From Leclercia adecarboxylata (GTDB lineage: Bacteria > Pseudomonadota > Gammaproteobacteria > Enterobacterales > Enterobacteriaceae): a stretch of DNA of 64,000 nucleotides. Positions 19,395 to 29,016 of this stretch are shown one piece after another. The translations under genes and the position numbers were made by a program. The stretch spans positions 496,001 through 560,000 of the forward strand of contig LR590464.1 of assembly GCA_901472455.1 (NCBI GenBank), in the 5' to 3' direction. The notes below the pieces were generated by a model that saw nothing but the letters and a program-made list of their open reading frames with translations, searched no databases and had not been told where the DNA came from. The number at the start of each line of letters is the position of its first letter. The stretch's first letter is position 1.

Positions 19395-21279
19395 ATGGTT
19401 TTCTACTACACTGAAGTTTGGAGGAAGAATAATTGAGGAGCTCTCTCAAAAAATTCCTTCATCATTATTTGCTTTAAATGAGTTAATCAAAAATTCATAT
19501 GATGCATTCTCTCCCAGATGTGGTCATTACTATAGTCCCATCCAAATTAATGGTAAAAATATCTGATACCGGTAACGGTATGTCAGAAGAAGAAATACAT
19601 TCCTTGTTTCATATTTCAAAAAAGTACTAAGAAATATGGAAATGAAATATGTCAAAATGGCATAACTAGAATCATTCAAGGTTCTAAAGGTCTGGGCTTC
19701 TTATCTGCTTTTAAATTTGGTGATGAAGTTGAATGGAAAACATGTAAAAACGGCATCCGTAGTACTTTCTCTGTTCAAAAAGCGGATTTTAATAAATAAA
19801 GATGATGTATTATCAACAAAAAAAATAAAAACCATATGTTTCTGAATGTGAAAATAGCCAATTGTTTTATGTGATATATAATTCGGCGAAAGGACAAATT
19901 AATTTTTTCCATAAGGGAGAGTTAATTGATCAAAACACCTTTTTCGATAGATCGTACCGATTACAGCATTGATATTGACTTAGTAATATTTTTATTTGGT
20001 AAAGGTAAAAGTGCTCGCACGATATCTAACCTTCATAAAAGATTGCACGATAATGCTCTCTATCCTTTAATATATGTAAATAAAAATCTCTTTAATAATA
20101 CTAATTTTGTTTGATCCCGATTTACTTAGAAAAAGAAGCTCTGGTTCATCTTTACCTCAAATGATAGGCCGAGTATTAATTCTTAGCCAAAACAAAAAGA
20201 TGGAATTTAACTCTGATAGAACTTTTTTTGTAGAAAATAATATAACTAAAAGTATTGTTAGTAATCTTCAGAAATTGAATGAAACTATTCAAATTAGAGG
20301 TTCGGAATTAAAAAATCAATTAAAGAGTAATCCTTCTTCATCATTAACTGGAAAAGCATTCCCAAACGATGAAAATAAAGTCATCAAAAACAAACCTGCC
20401 TCAATATTGATTGATAGGAAAAAGAATATAAAATTCTCTATCCCTTCAGAACAAATAGATTTAAGCGAATACATTTATTCTGTAAAGGATAGTAATGGTA
20501 ACGATGTAAATAAGAATAATGTAAAAATAAGCATTGATAATTTTGAAATTAATAACAATATATTGGGGGCGTTAGAGGAACCTTCTGAAATGGAGGTGGT
20601 TTTTCGGTATGAAGATAGTGTAACAGGGCTTGTTTCAGCAAGTATCTATCTTTTCTTTGAGAAAAAGCTTTCTAATATATCAGGCAATAAAGAAGATAAA
20701 TCATTATTTACGATACAGTCTGCATCGGATTACACTATTAAAATTGGAACAGTTTCTTCCATTATTTATGCTATAGATAAATTGTATTCTTTGAGAGAAA
20801 AAGATGGCTATCTTCCACTAATTGCGTGTTCAATTCGATCAATTTTTGAAATATCACAAGACAAGCTTATCAGAACACATCGATTTTTATTTCCACAATT
20901 AAAGATTCAATCATATATTCCTGAAGCTAAAAGAGAAATGAAAGACAAACTTCTTGGTAATATTATACATATAATTTTATTAATCAAGAAAAATCCTAAA
21001 TTAAGCACAAAAATTGCTGAAAAGCTAGATATTAGCTACTCAACATTTTCAAACTCGCTAAATGTTGATGAATTCAAAACTGCAGTTAAGTATTCACATA
21101 TTGGAGCTCATCAATCTACTAAATTTTTATCAAAACCAAAAATAGAGGTTTGTGCGGATTCTTGTGGTTTATTTGCAGTGATTTGTGATGTTTTGATTAA
21201 TATGGACAAAAAAGATATTAATGATCTTAATATAGTGAGGATTGATGCTCATGATATAAATCAATGCTTTGTGGGTTAA
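19395..21279 (+). CDS. GHKL (MORC/Hsp90-like) ATPase, frameshifted
   Basis: About 625 residues. The Bergerat fold is clear: N box ELIKNSYDAF (about 19480), G1 box DTGNGM (19570) and GSKGLGFLSAFKFG (19690). After several shifts the intact C-terminal 390 residues begin SGSSLPQMIGRVLILSQNKK and FNSDRTFFVENNITKSIV, a transducer-like region. An Ig-like strand-rich part follows, then a helical C-terminal domain (IGAHQSTKFLSKPKIEV). The start at 19395 follows GAGAGGGAG. Bacterial MORC-like ATPases are known to be linked to restriction-modification loci. No helicase or nuclease domain is visible. The exact function is unknown. Confidence 0.75.
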
Positions 21280-21302
21280 TCCAACATCACGCCGCGCTTT
21301 TT

Positions 21303-21347
21303 ATGAAGGCTGTATTATACAAACATACAGCCTTTCATAGTTTTTTT
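21303..21347 (+). terminator. Terminator of the methyltransferase-ATPase unit
   Basis: ATGAAGGCTGTAT and ATACAGCCTTTCAT form a near-perfect 12-13 bp stem about 20 bases after the ATPase stop, followed by a run of T. Confidence 0.8.
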
Positions 21348-21715
21348 TTAAAAATCGTGACTGTTCAATTTACTGAAAATACCCTTGGGTGATAGACATC
21401 ACTTAAATATTATATTAAATCATTGAAATGGTTATTTATCTAATGTTGGCGAGTGAAGTACCACCCTAACATAACTTTGATTTCAGATTTAAATCTAAAG
21501 AAAATAAACTATGCACATAGGCTGACCTTGTCCTATTTATTTCCTGTGAGTACTAAATTAGTTATTTGTTCACATAAATAATAGATAGTTATAGCAATAA
21601 ATTTATTAATTAAAATTAATTAATTTTATCTGATTTCGTGAAATAGTTTTGCGCCATAAAGATGATATTTTTATGGCGCAAAGTGAAATAATGAGAATGT
21701 GCTCAATATTAATAT
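21348..21715. other. AT-rich intergenic DNA with a perfect hairpin
   Basis: Low-GC DNA without a gene. TTTGCGCCATAAA (21648) and its exact reverse complement TTTATGGCGCAAA (21670) form a 13-bp stem with a 9-base loop. It sits about 35 bases downstream of the HNH gene's stop on the minus strand and could terminate it. Confidence 0.5.
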
Positions 21716-22589
21716 TTACCCCCTGAATACCTGCCGCCTATGCCATTCCACAAATCCCTCAAGCGGAAAATCTCCCTTTATCATTGGCAATCCAATCTGC
21801 TTCCCTGAAAAATCCCAGAACAGCTGCCCAACGATTCCATTCCCGTTCACGCCCTTCGACACCAATACCCGCATATCCTCATCCAACCCAATCGACCCTT
21901 TATCAAACGCCTTATGGTGAATCGCGCAGAGCGCCAGCCCATTAGTAATCTCACACGGTCCACCATGCTGCTTCCATTTGATATGTGCCGCTTCAAGCGC
22001 AACAGAAGAATGATCGTGCCGCATGTTGAACCCACAGATCGCGCATTGGTAGTTATAAGCACGTAGCACCTGCTGACGGAACTGAGGATCGCGAACCTTA
22101 CGGATCTGCCTGATATCAAACCCCATCTCGTCAGCGATCTCTTCCTGAATACTTTCCGGGAAATGGGCTTCAAGAATCTGCTGCGCCAGCGAGCCGATAA
22201 GGTTTTTGTTCCTTACTCAGCAGCGCATAATGTTGCTCATCAAACCCACCCGCGACGTGATGCTTTACCAGTTCTCCAGCGGGTGGCTGCCTGCTGCTAC
22301 CCGTTGTTGAACAAAACTCGTCATTCTGTAGCTCCCAGAAGCCATCCCCTTTAAGCCGCCAGAACGGCATATCGGGGCGGTACTGCGCGCGTTGCGGACC
22401 AAAACGCTCCAGCAGGCTATACAGCTGATCGCGGATTTCAGTACCGTAATCGAACAGGCGAGTATGTCCCTGCTGGTAGTTCGCCAGCACATACAGTAGC
22501 AATAACGGTTTATGCGGCGCACGCTGATCCCCTTTGCGCCAGATAGTGATGTCGGCAATTGCCTGTTCGAGTGTTTTGCTGGAAGCCAT
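21716..22589 (-). CDS. Phosphorothioate-dependent HNH restriction endonuclease, frameshifted
   Basis: A type IV enzyme of about 290 residues that binds DNA with phosphorothioate backbone modification through a sulfur-binding domain and cuts nearby. The N-terminal SBD pattern is visible: WRKGDQRAPHKPLLLLYVLA, then LLERFGPQRAQYRPDMPFWR and LKGDGFWEL. The C-terminal HNH has CAICGF, then ALEAAHIKW, ITNGLALCAIHHKAFDKG and the final Trp-His. One extra base near 22208 breaks the frame between LLSK and NKNLIGSLAQQILEAH. I chose ATG 22589; a TTG at 22631 with GGTGGGG upstream is an alternative. No dnd or ssp modification genes are in the window, so it would act against incoming modified DNA. Confidence 0.85.
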
Positions 22590-22659
22590 CGCGTTACGGA
22601 AGAAGGTAAATAATTGCGATGATGCTCGCAAAACCCCACCCGATCAACCTACCAGCTTC

Positions 22660-22802
22660 TTACAAGTAATAAAATGTGGCCATCGACGCCCTCGCATCAA
22701 TCTTCATTCCGGTACTAAATCCGGTTCCATTCACTCAATGGTCTGTCATGAAGAACGCAGGGATGCAGGTGAAATCCCCATAACACGTCATTTAGCTCTC
22801 GG
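22660..22802 (-). pseudogene. symE: SymE relic
   Basis: Read on the minus strand, the segment gives YGDFTCIPAFFMTDH, a TGA, then VNGTGFSTGMKIDARASM. This parallels the SymE gene at 24.9-25.2 kb (FGDYTRIPAFIMKGLWLNEA, GFSTGTKVDVKVM). Both ends are missing and there is an in-frame stop, so it is dead. It lies immediately upstream of the HNH endonuclease, recalling the symE-restriction gene linkage in the E. coli immigration control region. Confidence 0.7.
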
Positions 22803-23108
22803 TTAATGCAGGATTGTCAGAAGGTCATACCTAAAGTTAGCAGACTTCCTAATCAAGTTATTAGATAGCCGAAGGAATCAGGATTCAATTAAACCATTTT
22901 AATTCAGGGTGCTTTTTATCCTACTCAAACACTGCGCTAAATTAACCATCAACACTAAACAACTAATTACCTCAGGTTCATTCCATCACACTCTATATAC
23001 GCAAAATCCCCCGCATCTAACCCCCCAAACTCCGTTTATTAGTAGTTGCCTAACCTATGCAAAGCCATATCATTCTGCCGATAACAAATCTCAATTTAGG
23101 GAATGAAG
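22803..23108. other. Intergenic, no reliable gene
   Basis: About 300 AT-rich bases before the zinc-finger membrane protein. One short ORF (22909-23106) has a low-complexity, Pro/Thr/Ser-rich product and no ribosome site. It should contain the promoter of the gene at 23109. Confidence 0.4.
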
Positions 23109-24777
23109 ATGAAAGACGCGTGGCTGGATACGTGCTCTACAACCATCCAGGACTTCGTGGAACGCTCTACGAGGCTACAGCCAGATAATCTTGATCTGGA
23201 ATTGGTCGAAAAAATCGATTTTGACTACCAGATTAACCTCAGTCTGCATTTTCGTATTGAGACGACAGACCACACTCAGGTGGGAAGAGTCAGCGCCGGG
23301 AACGGCACCCGCGTTTTTACCAGTACTTTCCAGTACGCCGAGGCTCTCCAGGCTGAAACCAGCGCTGTCTTATCCCGTGCAGAAACCCTTCGTGAAGCTC
23401 AGGCGCTGGTCCTTTCCCATCCTTACGGTGCACTTAAAAAAGATCACGAAATCTACTCCCATCCAACACGCCTCTGTTTAACTGAAGACTGCACGAACTG
23501 TAATGGACGCGGGCAGGTCAATTGCTCCTGGTGCTATGGTACTGGTCGCGTGAGCTGCACCACCTGCGGGGGAAGTGGGCAGGTACTGGAACAGCGAAGC
23601 CATTTCGATCACTACACCAATCAGTACCGCACGGAGAGCCACTATCGGATGTGCTACACCTGCTCAGGCGGTAAGGTGAACTGCAACCACTGTAGCGGCT
23701 CGGGAAACCAGCGCTGTTCCCCCTGTGACGGAACAGGTGAAACAACCCGCATTACCCGGCTTTCCAGCGTTGCCGTGCCTAAATATCAGTTGATCTACCA
23801 TCGTGAGGATGTGCCGACATTCATTAAAGATGGCCTCTACAAAGCGGGCATCCCGGAACTGGCGAGTTATGGTGCCGTTGAGCTGGCCGATTCCGGTATT
23901 GATGAGGGTTGCGTAACGTTAATTTTTTCTACAACGCCAGCATCCCCTTCGCCAGGTTTACGAGTCAGCTGCGCCAGGCTCAGCTTGCTGAACAGCCTGT
24001 TAACTGGATTGTTTACGGGCGTCGTCCGCAGATACTGGATGCGGGACATGTCGTTGAGTTGATGTTAAAAACGATCTCAATGAGCTTGTTTATCGAAGCA
24101 CCAGAGGGAAGTTGCTGAATCCGCTTGTTGCGGCGTGTAGCCGTAAAACGGTGGCCACATTTATGGAATCGGAAGCCCATCAGGACATGCTGGATGCGAA
24201 CCGCGCGGGTAAATCCGGGGAGATGCTCCGCGAAGCGATGAATCGTGGGGTCACTACGACCTATATTGATGAAGCCCTGACCAGCCTGAAAGCCATTACC
24301 CAGGCTGTGCAAAACTGGTCGGTGGTGAAGTGGGCAATCTTCAGCGCTGTCATCATCTATCTTTTTATGCCTCTGTATACTGCTTATGGCGACATCTGGA
24401 TCAGCGACATTGCGACAGGACGGGTTTATCTTACGCCGTTCCTGCGCTGGGATAGTCAGCAGAATTTACTCGCTTCCCTGGAGGTACTGGCGCGTTACTG
24501 TGGCTTGTTTATTGTCATCGCTGCCGTTGTTATCTCGTTCCTGGGGTATTTATGGCGCAGGGGCTGGGTCCGCTGGCGAATGGGTCAGCATCTGTCTAAG
24601 TGGGCAGTTAACGAGAAGATTTTACGTAGCGGTTGGTTCAAGAGCCTTCTTCTGACCAGCCTGCTCACGACGTCCCTGTTACTGTTTTTCCCGATCTGGG
24701 TGACAAATGAGGGGGAACTCTTTGGGCAGTATTCCTTAATTGAATTACTTCGCTGGGTTGCTCAGTCCCTGAGATAA
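23109..24777 (+). CDS. Membrane protein with DnaJ-type zinc fingers, frameshifted
   Basis: About 555 residues. After an N-terminal domain of about 125 residues comes a cysteine-rich block (about 125-210): CTNCNGRG, CSWCYGTG, CTTCGGSG, CYTCSGGK, CNHCSGSG and CSPCDGTG, i.e. six CxxCxGxG-like units as in DnaJ zinc fingers, but without a J domain. Frame changes lie near 23920 and 24075. The C-terminal third has four membrane segments (WAIFSAVIIYLFMPLYT; GLFIVIAAVVISFLGYLW; SLLLTSLLTTSLLLFFPIW and one weaker). ATG 23109 is preferred to 23103 because AGGGA is then correctly spaced. It may be a membrane-tethered chaperone-like or zinc-binding protein; its function is not known to me. Confidence 0.65.
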
Positions 24778-24785
24778 TACGACCA

Positions 24786-24815
24786 GGGCTCCCGGTATTT
24801 TTCAGGGAGCCTTTC
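24786..24815 (+). terminator. Rho-independent terminator
   Basis: GGCTCCC / GGGAGCC stem with a T-rich 11-base loop and TTT after it, directly behind the zinc-finger gene. Confidence 0.65.
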
Positions 24816-24824
24816 GCAACCAAC

Positions 24825-24852
24825 AAAAAAGGCGCCCACCCGGCGCCTTTCT
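24825..24852. terminator. Bidirectional terminator
   Basis: Six A, then GGCGCC CACCC GGCGCC and TTT. The symmetric A/T tracts let it serve both the plus-strand zinc-finger gene and the minus-strand symE gene that converge here. Confidence 0.75.
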
Positions 24853-24867
24853 CATTCCATCGCAATC

Positions 24868-25201
24868 TCAAGCTTTTCGAAGCTTCCCGGATATCACCCC
24901 AACAAAATCCATCACCTGCTGTTGCTTCTGGTCCGACAGTTGACTCACCTCACGCATCAGCGTCTCTAACTCTGGCTCTCCCTGTCGGGGATGTCAGGAT
25001 CATGCAACTTTTCATCACCTTCACATCCACTTTCGTTCCGGTGCTGAACCCGGCTTCATTGAGCCACAGGCCTTTCATGATAAACGCAGGAATGCGGGTA
25101 TAATCTCCAAACCGCGTCGCATAACTCACGGTAAATACGCGGTCGGTAGATTCAAATACTTCTGGTTGCAGGGATTCTGCAATACAATCGATATCAGTCA
25201 T
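24868..25201 (-). CDS. symE: SymE-family type I toxin, frameshifted
   Basis: About 110 residues. The N-terminal part carries FTVSYATRFGDYTRIPAFIM, then KGLWLNEAGFSTGTKVDVKV and MKSCMIL, the SymE signature (AbrB-like swapped-hairpin fold). SymE is an SOS-induced RNA-binding/nucleoid-condensing toxin normally silenced by the antisense RNA SymR. One base change near 24985 joins it to REPELETLMREVSQLSDQKQ and the end VISGKLRKA. An antisense symR promoter would lie within or upstream on the plus strand; I cannot place it. No LexA box is evident in the upstream region. Confidence 0.75.
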
Positions 25202-25515
25202 GGTTACTATTCTCTGTAAATAGTGATTGTGATGAGCGATACGGGCATGTTGGCGCATGCCCGTATTGCGTTAAATAACACCTGTAAATCTACCCAGTAG
25301 ATAAAAATAAGTCCAGATTAATATAAAACGTAATAAGCGCGTTTAGAGCGCTTTTAAAATATTAATAACGTTAAATACATAATAATGTTTTTAATTAATT
25401 TATAGGGCTTAACTGCAATCAGGGAATATTCAAGGTTTCGTAATAAATATGCAGACATTGCACCTTAAAAAAGGGACTAAATGGATAGTGCCTGTTTTAA
25501 GGTACATTTTCCTCT
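25202..25515. other. AT-rich intergenic DNA
   Basis: Some 310 bases between symE and csiR with no ORF. It marks the change from accessory DNA to GC-rich core genes. A short GCGC hairpin at about 25336-25352 is the only structure I see. Confidence 0.4.
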
Positions 25516-26200
25516 TCAGGTCGCCAGGCCCACTCCCATCGCCCCCCTTATAATCGGAATCGGCGTCAACAAATGCTGATACATCAGCTCCCCCGCCTTA
25601 TCCGCATCCCGCGCCAGCACCGCATCCAGCAGCCTCTGGTGCTCCCCATGCTTCTCCTCTAACATCGCCACCGACAACACCGTCTTCCGCAACCACACAT
25701 ACCGATACCGCGCCGCCAGATCGAACAATCTTTCCCGCATCTGCAACAAATACCGCGACCCACACCCGGCCACAATCGCCGTATGAAACGCCTGATGTCG
25801 CTGGTCCCACTCGTCCAGCATGGTCTCGCTGGCGTCGCGGGATTCCAGCTTGTTCAGCAGATGCATCCGGGGCGAGGAGGTCGGCTTCCCACTCTTCGCC
25901 GCCGCGTTCGATGGCGAGGCGGACCAGCATCGCCTCCATATTGGCGCGGGCATCAAAGATATCGAGCAGCTCCTGTTCGGACATCGGGGCCACCCGGTAG
26001 CCTTTCTGGTTAATGACCGTGACCAGCCCCTCGGCAACCAGCTGCGACAGCGCTTCGCGCAGCGGGCCGACGCCCAGCTCATACCGGGAGGTCAGCAGGC
26101 TCATCCGCAGCTTCTCATCCGGGTGATACACCCCGCGGATAATGTCGTTCTTCAGCCAGCGGTAGCCGTCGATAGCCGTCGCCTGGGAAATAATGGTCAT
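25516..26200 (-). CDS. glaR: GntR-family repressor CsiR/GlaR, frameshifted
   Basis: Glutarate-responsive FadR-type repressor of the gla-gab operon. The N-terminal winged helix (LKNDIIRGVYHPDEKLRMSL, GVGPLREALSQLVAEGLV) is typical, and the FCD effector domain follows after a one-base shift near 25880 (METMLDEWDQRHQAFHTAIV-like stretch, RYLLQMRERLFDLAARYRYV). The start at 26200 has CAAGGAGC upstream. It lies last in the cluster it controls, 45 bases after gabT, as in E. coli except that gabP is missing between them. Confidence 0.85.
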
Positions 26201-26245
26201 GGTCGTGCTCCTTGAATACGGCCCGGCTCGCACCGGGCGTAAAGA

Positions 26246-27529
26246 TTAGTCCTGCTTCGCCTCGTCAAAACACGCGGCGATAATCGCCAGCCCCTGCTGG
26301 AGCTGTTCTTCTTCAACGGTGAGCGGCACCAGGATGCGCAGCACGTTGTGGTACGGGCCGCAGGAGAGCAGGATCAGCCCTTTATCCCGCGCACGCGCCA
26401 CAATCTGCGCCGTCAGGGCGGCGTCCGGTTTATGGTGGTCGCCCGCTTCAAACAGTTCGATGGCGATCATCGCCCCCAGGCCGCGAACGTCGCCGATCTC
26501 AGGATGTTTTTCAGCGATAGCCAGCAGGCCTTCGCGCAGGGTGTTGCCCAGTTTATTGGCTTTGCCCAGCAGATCTTCCTGCTCGAACACCTTCATCACC
26601 GCCAGCGCGGCGGCACAGGCGATCGGGCTACCGGCGTACGTGCCGCCCAGCCCGCCCGGGGCGATGGCGTCCATCACCTCGGCGCGTCCGGTGACGCCCG
26701 CCAGCGGGAAGCCGCCAGCAATGGATTTAGCGAAGGTGGTGATATCCGCCGCCACGCCCATCTGCTCCATGGCGAAGAAGGTGCCGGTGCGGCCCGCGCC
26801 GCTCTGTACTTCATCGGCGATTAGCATGATGCCGTACTCGTCGCACAGGTCGCGCAGGCGCTGCATAAAGGCCGGGGAGGTGGCATAGAACCCGCCTTCA
26901 CCCTGGACAGGCTCAATCACGATAGCGGCGATATCTTCCGGCGCGGCATCGTTCTTGAAGATGCGATGGATGCTGGCGATGGCGTCGTCATCGCTGATGC
27001 CGTGCAGGGCGCACGGATACAACGCGCGATAGACGTGGCCCGGCATCAGCCCCATGCCTGCTGAGTAAGGATTCACTTTCCCGGTCAGGGAGAGGGTGTA
27101 GTGGGTGCGGCCATGATAGGCCCCGGTAAAGGCGATGGTGCCGTTGCGCTTCGTCGCCGCGCGGGCAATCTTCACCGCGTTCTCCACGGCTTCGGAGCCG
27201 GTGGTCACCAGCAGGGTCTTTTTCGGGAAATCCCCCGGCACTTTCTGGTTCAGGGTTTCGCAAAGCTCCAGATAGGGTTCATAGGCCAGCACCTGGAAGC
27301 AGGTGTGCGACAGCTTTTTCAGCTGCTCTTCCACGGCGCTGACCACGTCAGGATGGAGATGCCCGGTGTTCAGCACCGCAATGCCCCCGGCGAAATCAAG
27401 ATATTCACGGCCTTCGACATCCCACACCCGGCAGTTCTCGGCGCGGGCGGCAAAGATAGGGTGGATCTGCCCCACGCCACGGGGTACGGCATTGCTACGA
27501 CGCTGCATTAACTCTTTGTTGGTGCTCAT
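26246..27529 (-). CDS. gabT: 4-aminobutyrate aminotransferase
   Basis: PLP enzyme transferring the amino group of GABA (or 5-aminovalerate) to 2-oxoglutarate, giving succinate semialdehyde (or glutarate semialdehyde). It is intact at 427 residues, the usual length. Visible motifs are the glycine-rich phosphate site (TTGSEAVENAVKIARA), AYHGRTHYT, the Asp that holds the pyridine nitrogen (LIADEVQSGAGRTG) and the PLP lysine in TTFAKSIAGGFPLAG. MSTNKELMQRR is the normal N-terminus, so ATG 27529 is the start. It follows gabD by 14 bases. Confidence 0.95.
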   Translation of the reverse strand: MSTNKELMQRRSNAVPRGVGQIHPIFAARAENCRVWDVEGREYLDFAGGIAVLNTGHLHPDVVSAVEEQLKKLSHTCFQVLAYEPYLELCETLNQKVPGDFPKKTLLVTTGSEAVENAVKIARAATKRNGTIAFTGAYHGRTHYTLSLTGKVNPYSAGMGLMPGHVYRALYPCALHGISDDDAIASIHRIFKNDAAPEDIAAIVIEPVQGEGGFYATSPAFMQRLRDLCDEYGIMLIADEVQSGAGRTGTFFAMEQMGVAADITTFAKSIAGGFPLAGVTGRAEVMDAIAPGGLGGTYAGSPIACAAALAVMKVFEQEDLLGKANKLGNTLREGLLAIAEKHPEIGDVRGLGAMIAIELFEAGDHHKPDAALTAQIVARARDKGLILLSCGPYHNVLRILVPLTVEEEQLQQGLAIIAACFDEAKQD

Positions 27530-27543
27530 TGGATGCTCCTGAA

Positions 27544-28993
27544 TTAAAGGCCGATGCACATATATTTGATTTCTAAGTAATCTTCGATACCGTATTTAGA
27601 ACCTTCCCGACCCAGGCCAGAGGCTTTAATGCCGCCGAACGGGGCCACTTCATTAGAAATAATGCCGGTGTTGATCCCGACGATGCCGTACTCCAGCGCC
27701 TCGCCCACGCGGAACACGCGGCTCAGGTCGCGGGCATAGAAATAGGCCGCGAGGCCAAACTCGGTATCGTTGGCCATGGCGATAACGTCGGCTTCATCTT
27801 TAAAAACGGAACAGCGGTGCCAGTGGGCCAAACGTCTCTTCTTTTGCCACTTTCGCATCACCGGGTACATCTACCAGAATAGTCGGCTGGAAGAAGTTGC
27901 CGCCTAATTTATGCAGGGACCCGCCGGTCACCACGCGGGCGCCTTTCTCCACGGCGTCGGCAATGTGTTCTTCCACTTTATCAACCGCCTTGCTGTCGAT
28001 CAGCGGCCCGATGGTCACGCCCTGGGTCAGGCCGTCGCCGATCTGCATCTTATCCACCGCCTGCTGGAGTTTTTCGGCAAAGTGATCGTAAACGCCGTCC
28101 TGCACGTACAGACGGTTGGCGCAAACGCAGGTCTGCCCTGCGTTGCGGAACTTCGACGCCAGCGCCCCTTCCACGGCTTTATCAAGATCGGCATCGTCAA
28201 AGACGATAAAGGGCGCGTTGCCTCCCAGCTCCAGCGACACTTTTTTGATGTCTTTCGCGCACTGGGCCATCAGCTGGCGGCCAATCTCGGTCGAGCCGGT
28301 AAAGGAGAGTTTGCGCACCAGCGGGTTGCCGGTCAGCTCGTTGCCGATGTCCGACGCCGAACCGGTGACCACGTTAAACACCCCGGCGGGGATCCCGGCC
28401 CGGCTCGCCAGTTCGGCCAGCGCCAGCGCGGAGTAGGGCGTCTGGCTGGCAGGTTTGAGCACCATGGTGCAGCCTGCCGCCAGAGCTGGCCCGGCCTTGC
28501 GGGTGATCATCGCCGCCGGGAAGTTCCACGGGGTGATGGCCGCCGTTACGCCGATCGGCTGCTTAATCACAATCAAACGCTTATCTGCCTGATGGCCCGG
28601 AATGGTGTCGCCGTAGACCCGTTTCCCCTCTTCGGCGAACCACTCTATAAAGGAGGCGGCATAGCTGATCTCGCCTTTGGCTTCCGCCAGCGGTTTGCCC
28701 TGCTCAAGGGTCATCAGCCGGGCCAGATCGTCCTGGTTAGCCATCATCAAGTCGAACCAGCGGCGCAGAATGGTGGCGCGCTCTTTGGCCGTGAGCGCGC
28801 GCCAGGCGGGCAGGGCGCGGTTCGCGGCCTCAATCGCTTCGCGGGTCTCGTCGGTGCCCATTTTCGGCACGCTGCCCAGGGTCTGGCCGTTCGCCGGGTT
28901 GGTCACGGCGAGGGTGTCACCGCTGTGGGCGTCGCACCACTCACCTTCTATATAAGCCTGCTGGCGGAATAAGCTGGGATCGTTGAGTTGCAT
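27544..28993 (-). CDS. gabD: Succinate-semialdehyde dehydrogenase (NADP+)
   Basis: Oxidises succinate semialdehyde (and glutarate semialdehyde) to the acid, the step after GabT. It is about 483 residues if a one-base shift near 27825 is bridged. Aldehyde dehydrogenase hallmarks: PWNFPAAMITRKAGPALAAG, FTGSTEIG, the catalytic Glu in SLELGGNAPFIV and the catalytic Cys in NAGQTCVCANRLYV, then EVAPFGGIKASGLGREGSKY. The pieces overlap cleanly, so the shift is most likely a sequence error. It is part of the glaH-lhgO-gabD-gabT operon. Confidence 0.93.
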
Positions 28994-29016
28994 GATGGCT
29001 TCCTGTCTCAGAATGA

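Noticed and set aside
22909-23106. 65-codon plus ORF before the zinc-finger gene
   Set aside because: Low complexity, no ribosome site, overlaps the expected promoter.
23488-23745. DnaJ chaperone gene
   Set aside because: CxxCxGxG units are present but there is no J domain or HPD motif and the protein has membrane helices.
26319-26888. 189-codon plus-strand ORF opposite gabT
   Set aside because: Antisense shadow; gabT is intact and of normal length on the minus strand.
27911-28972. 353-codon plus-strand ORF opposite gabD
   Set aside because: It mirrors gabD codon for codon (antisense shadow of GC-rich coding DNA), with no ribosome site; gabD motifs are unmistakable on the other strand.
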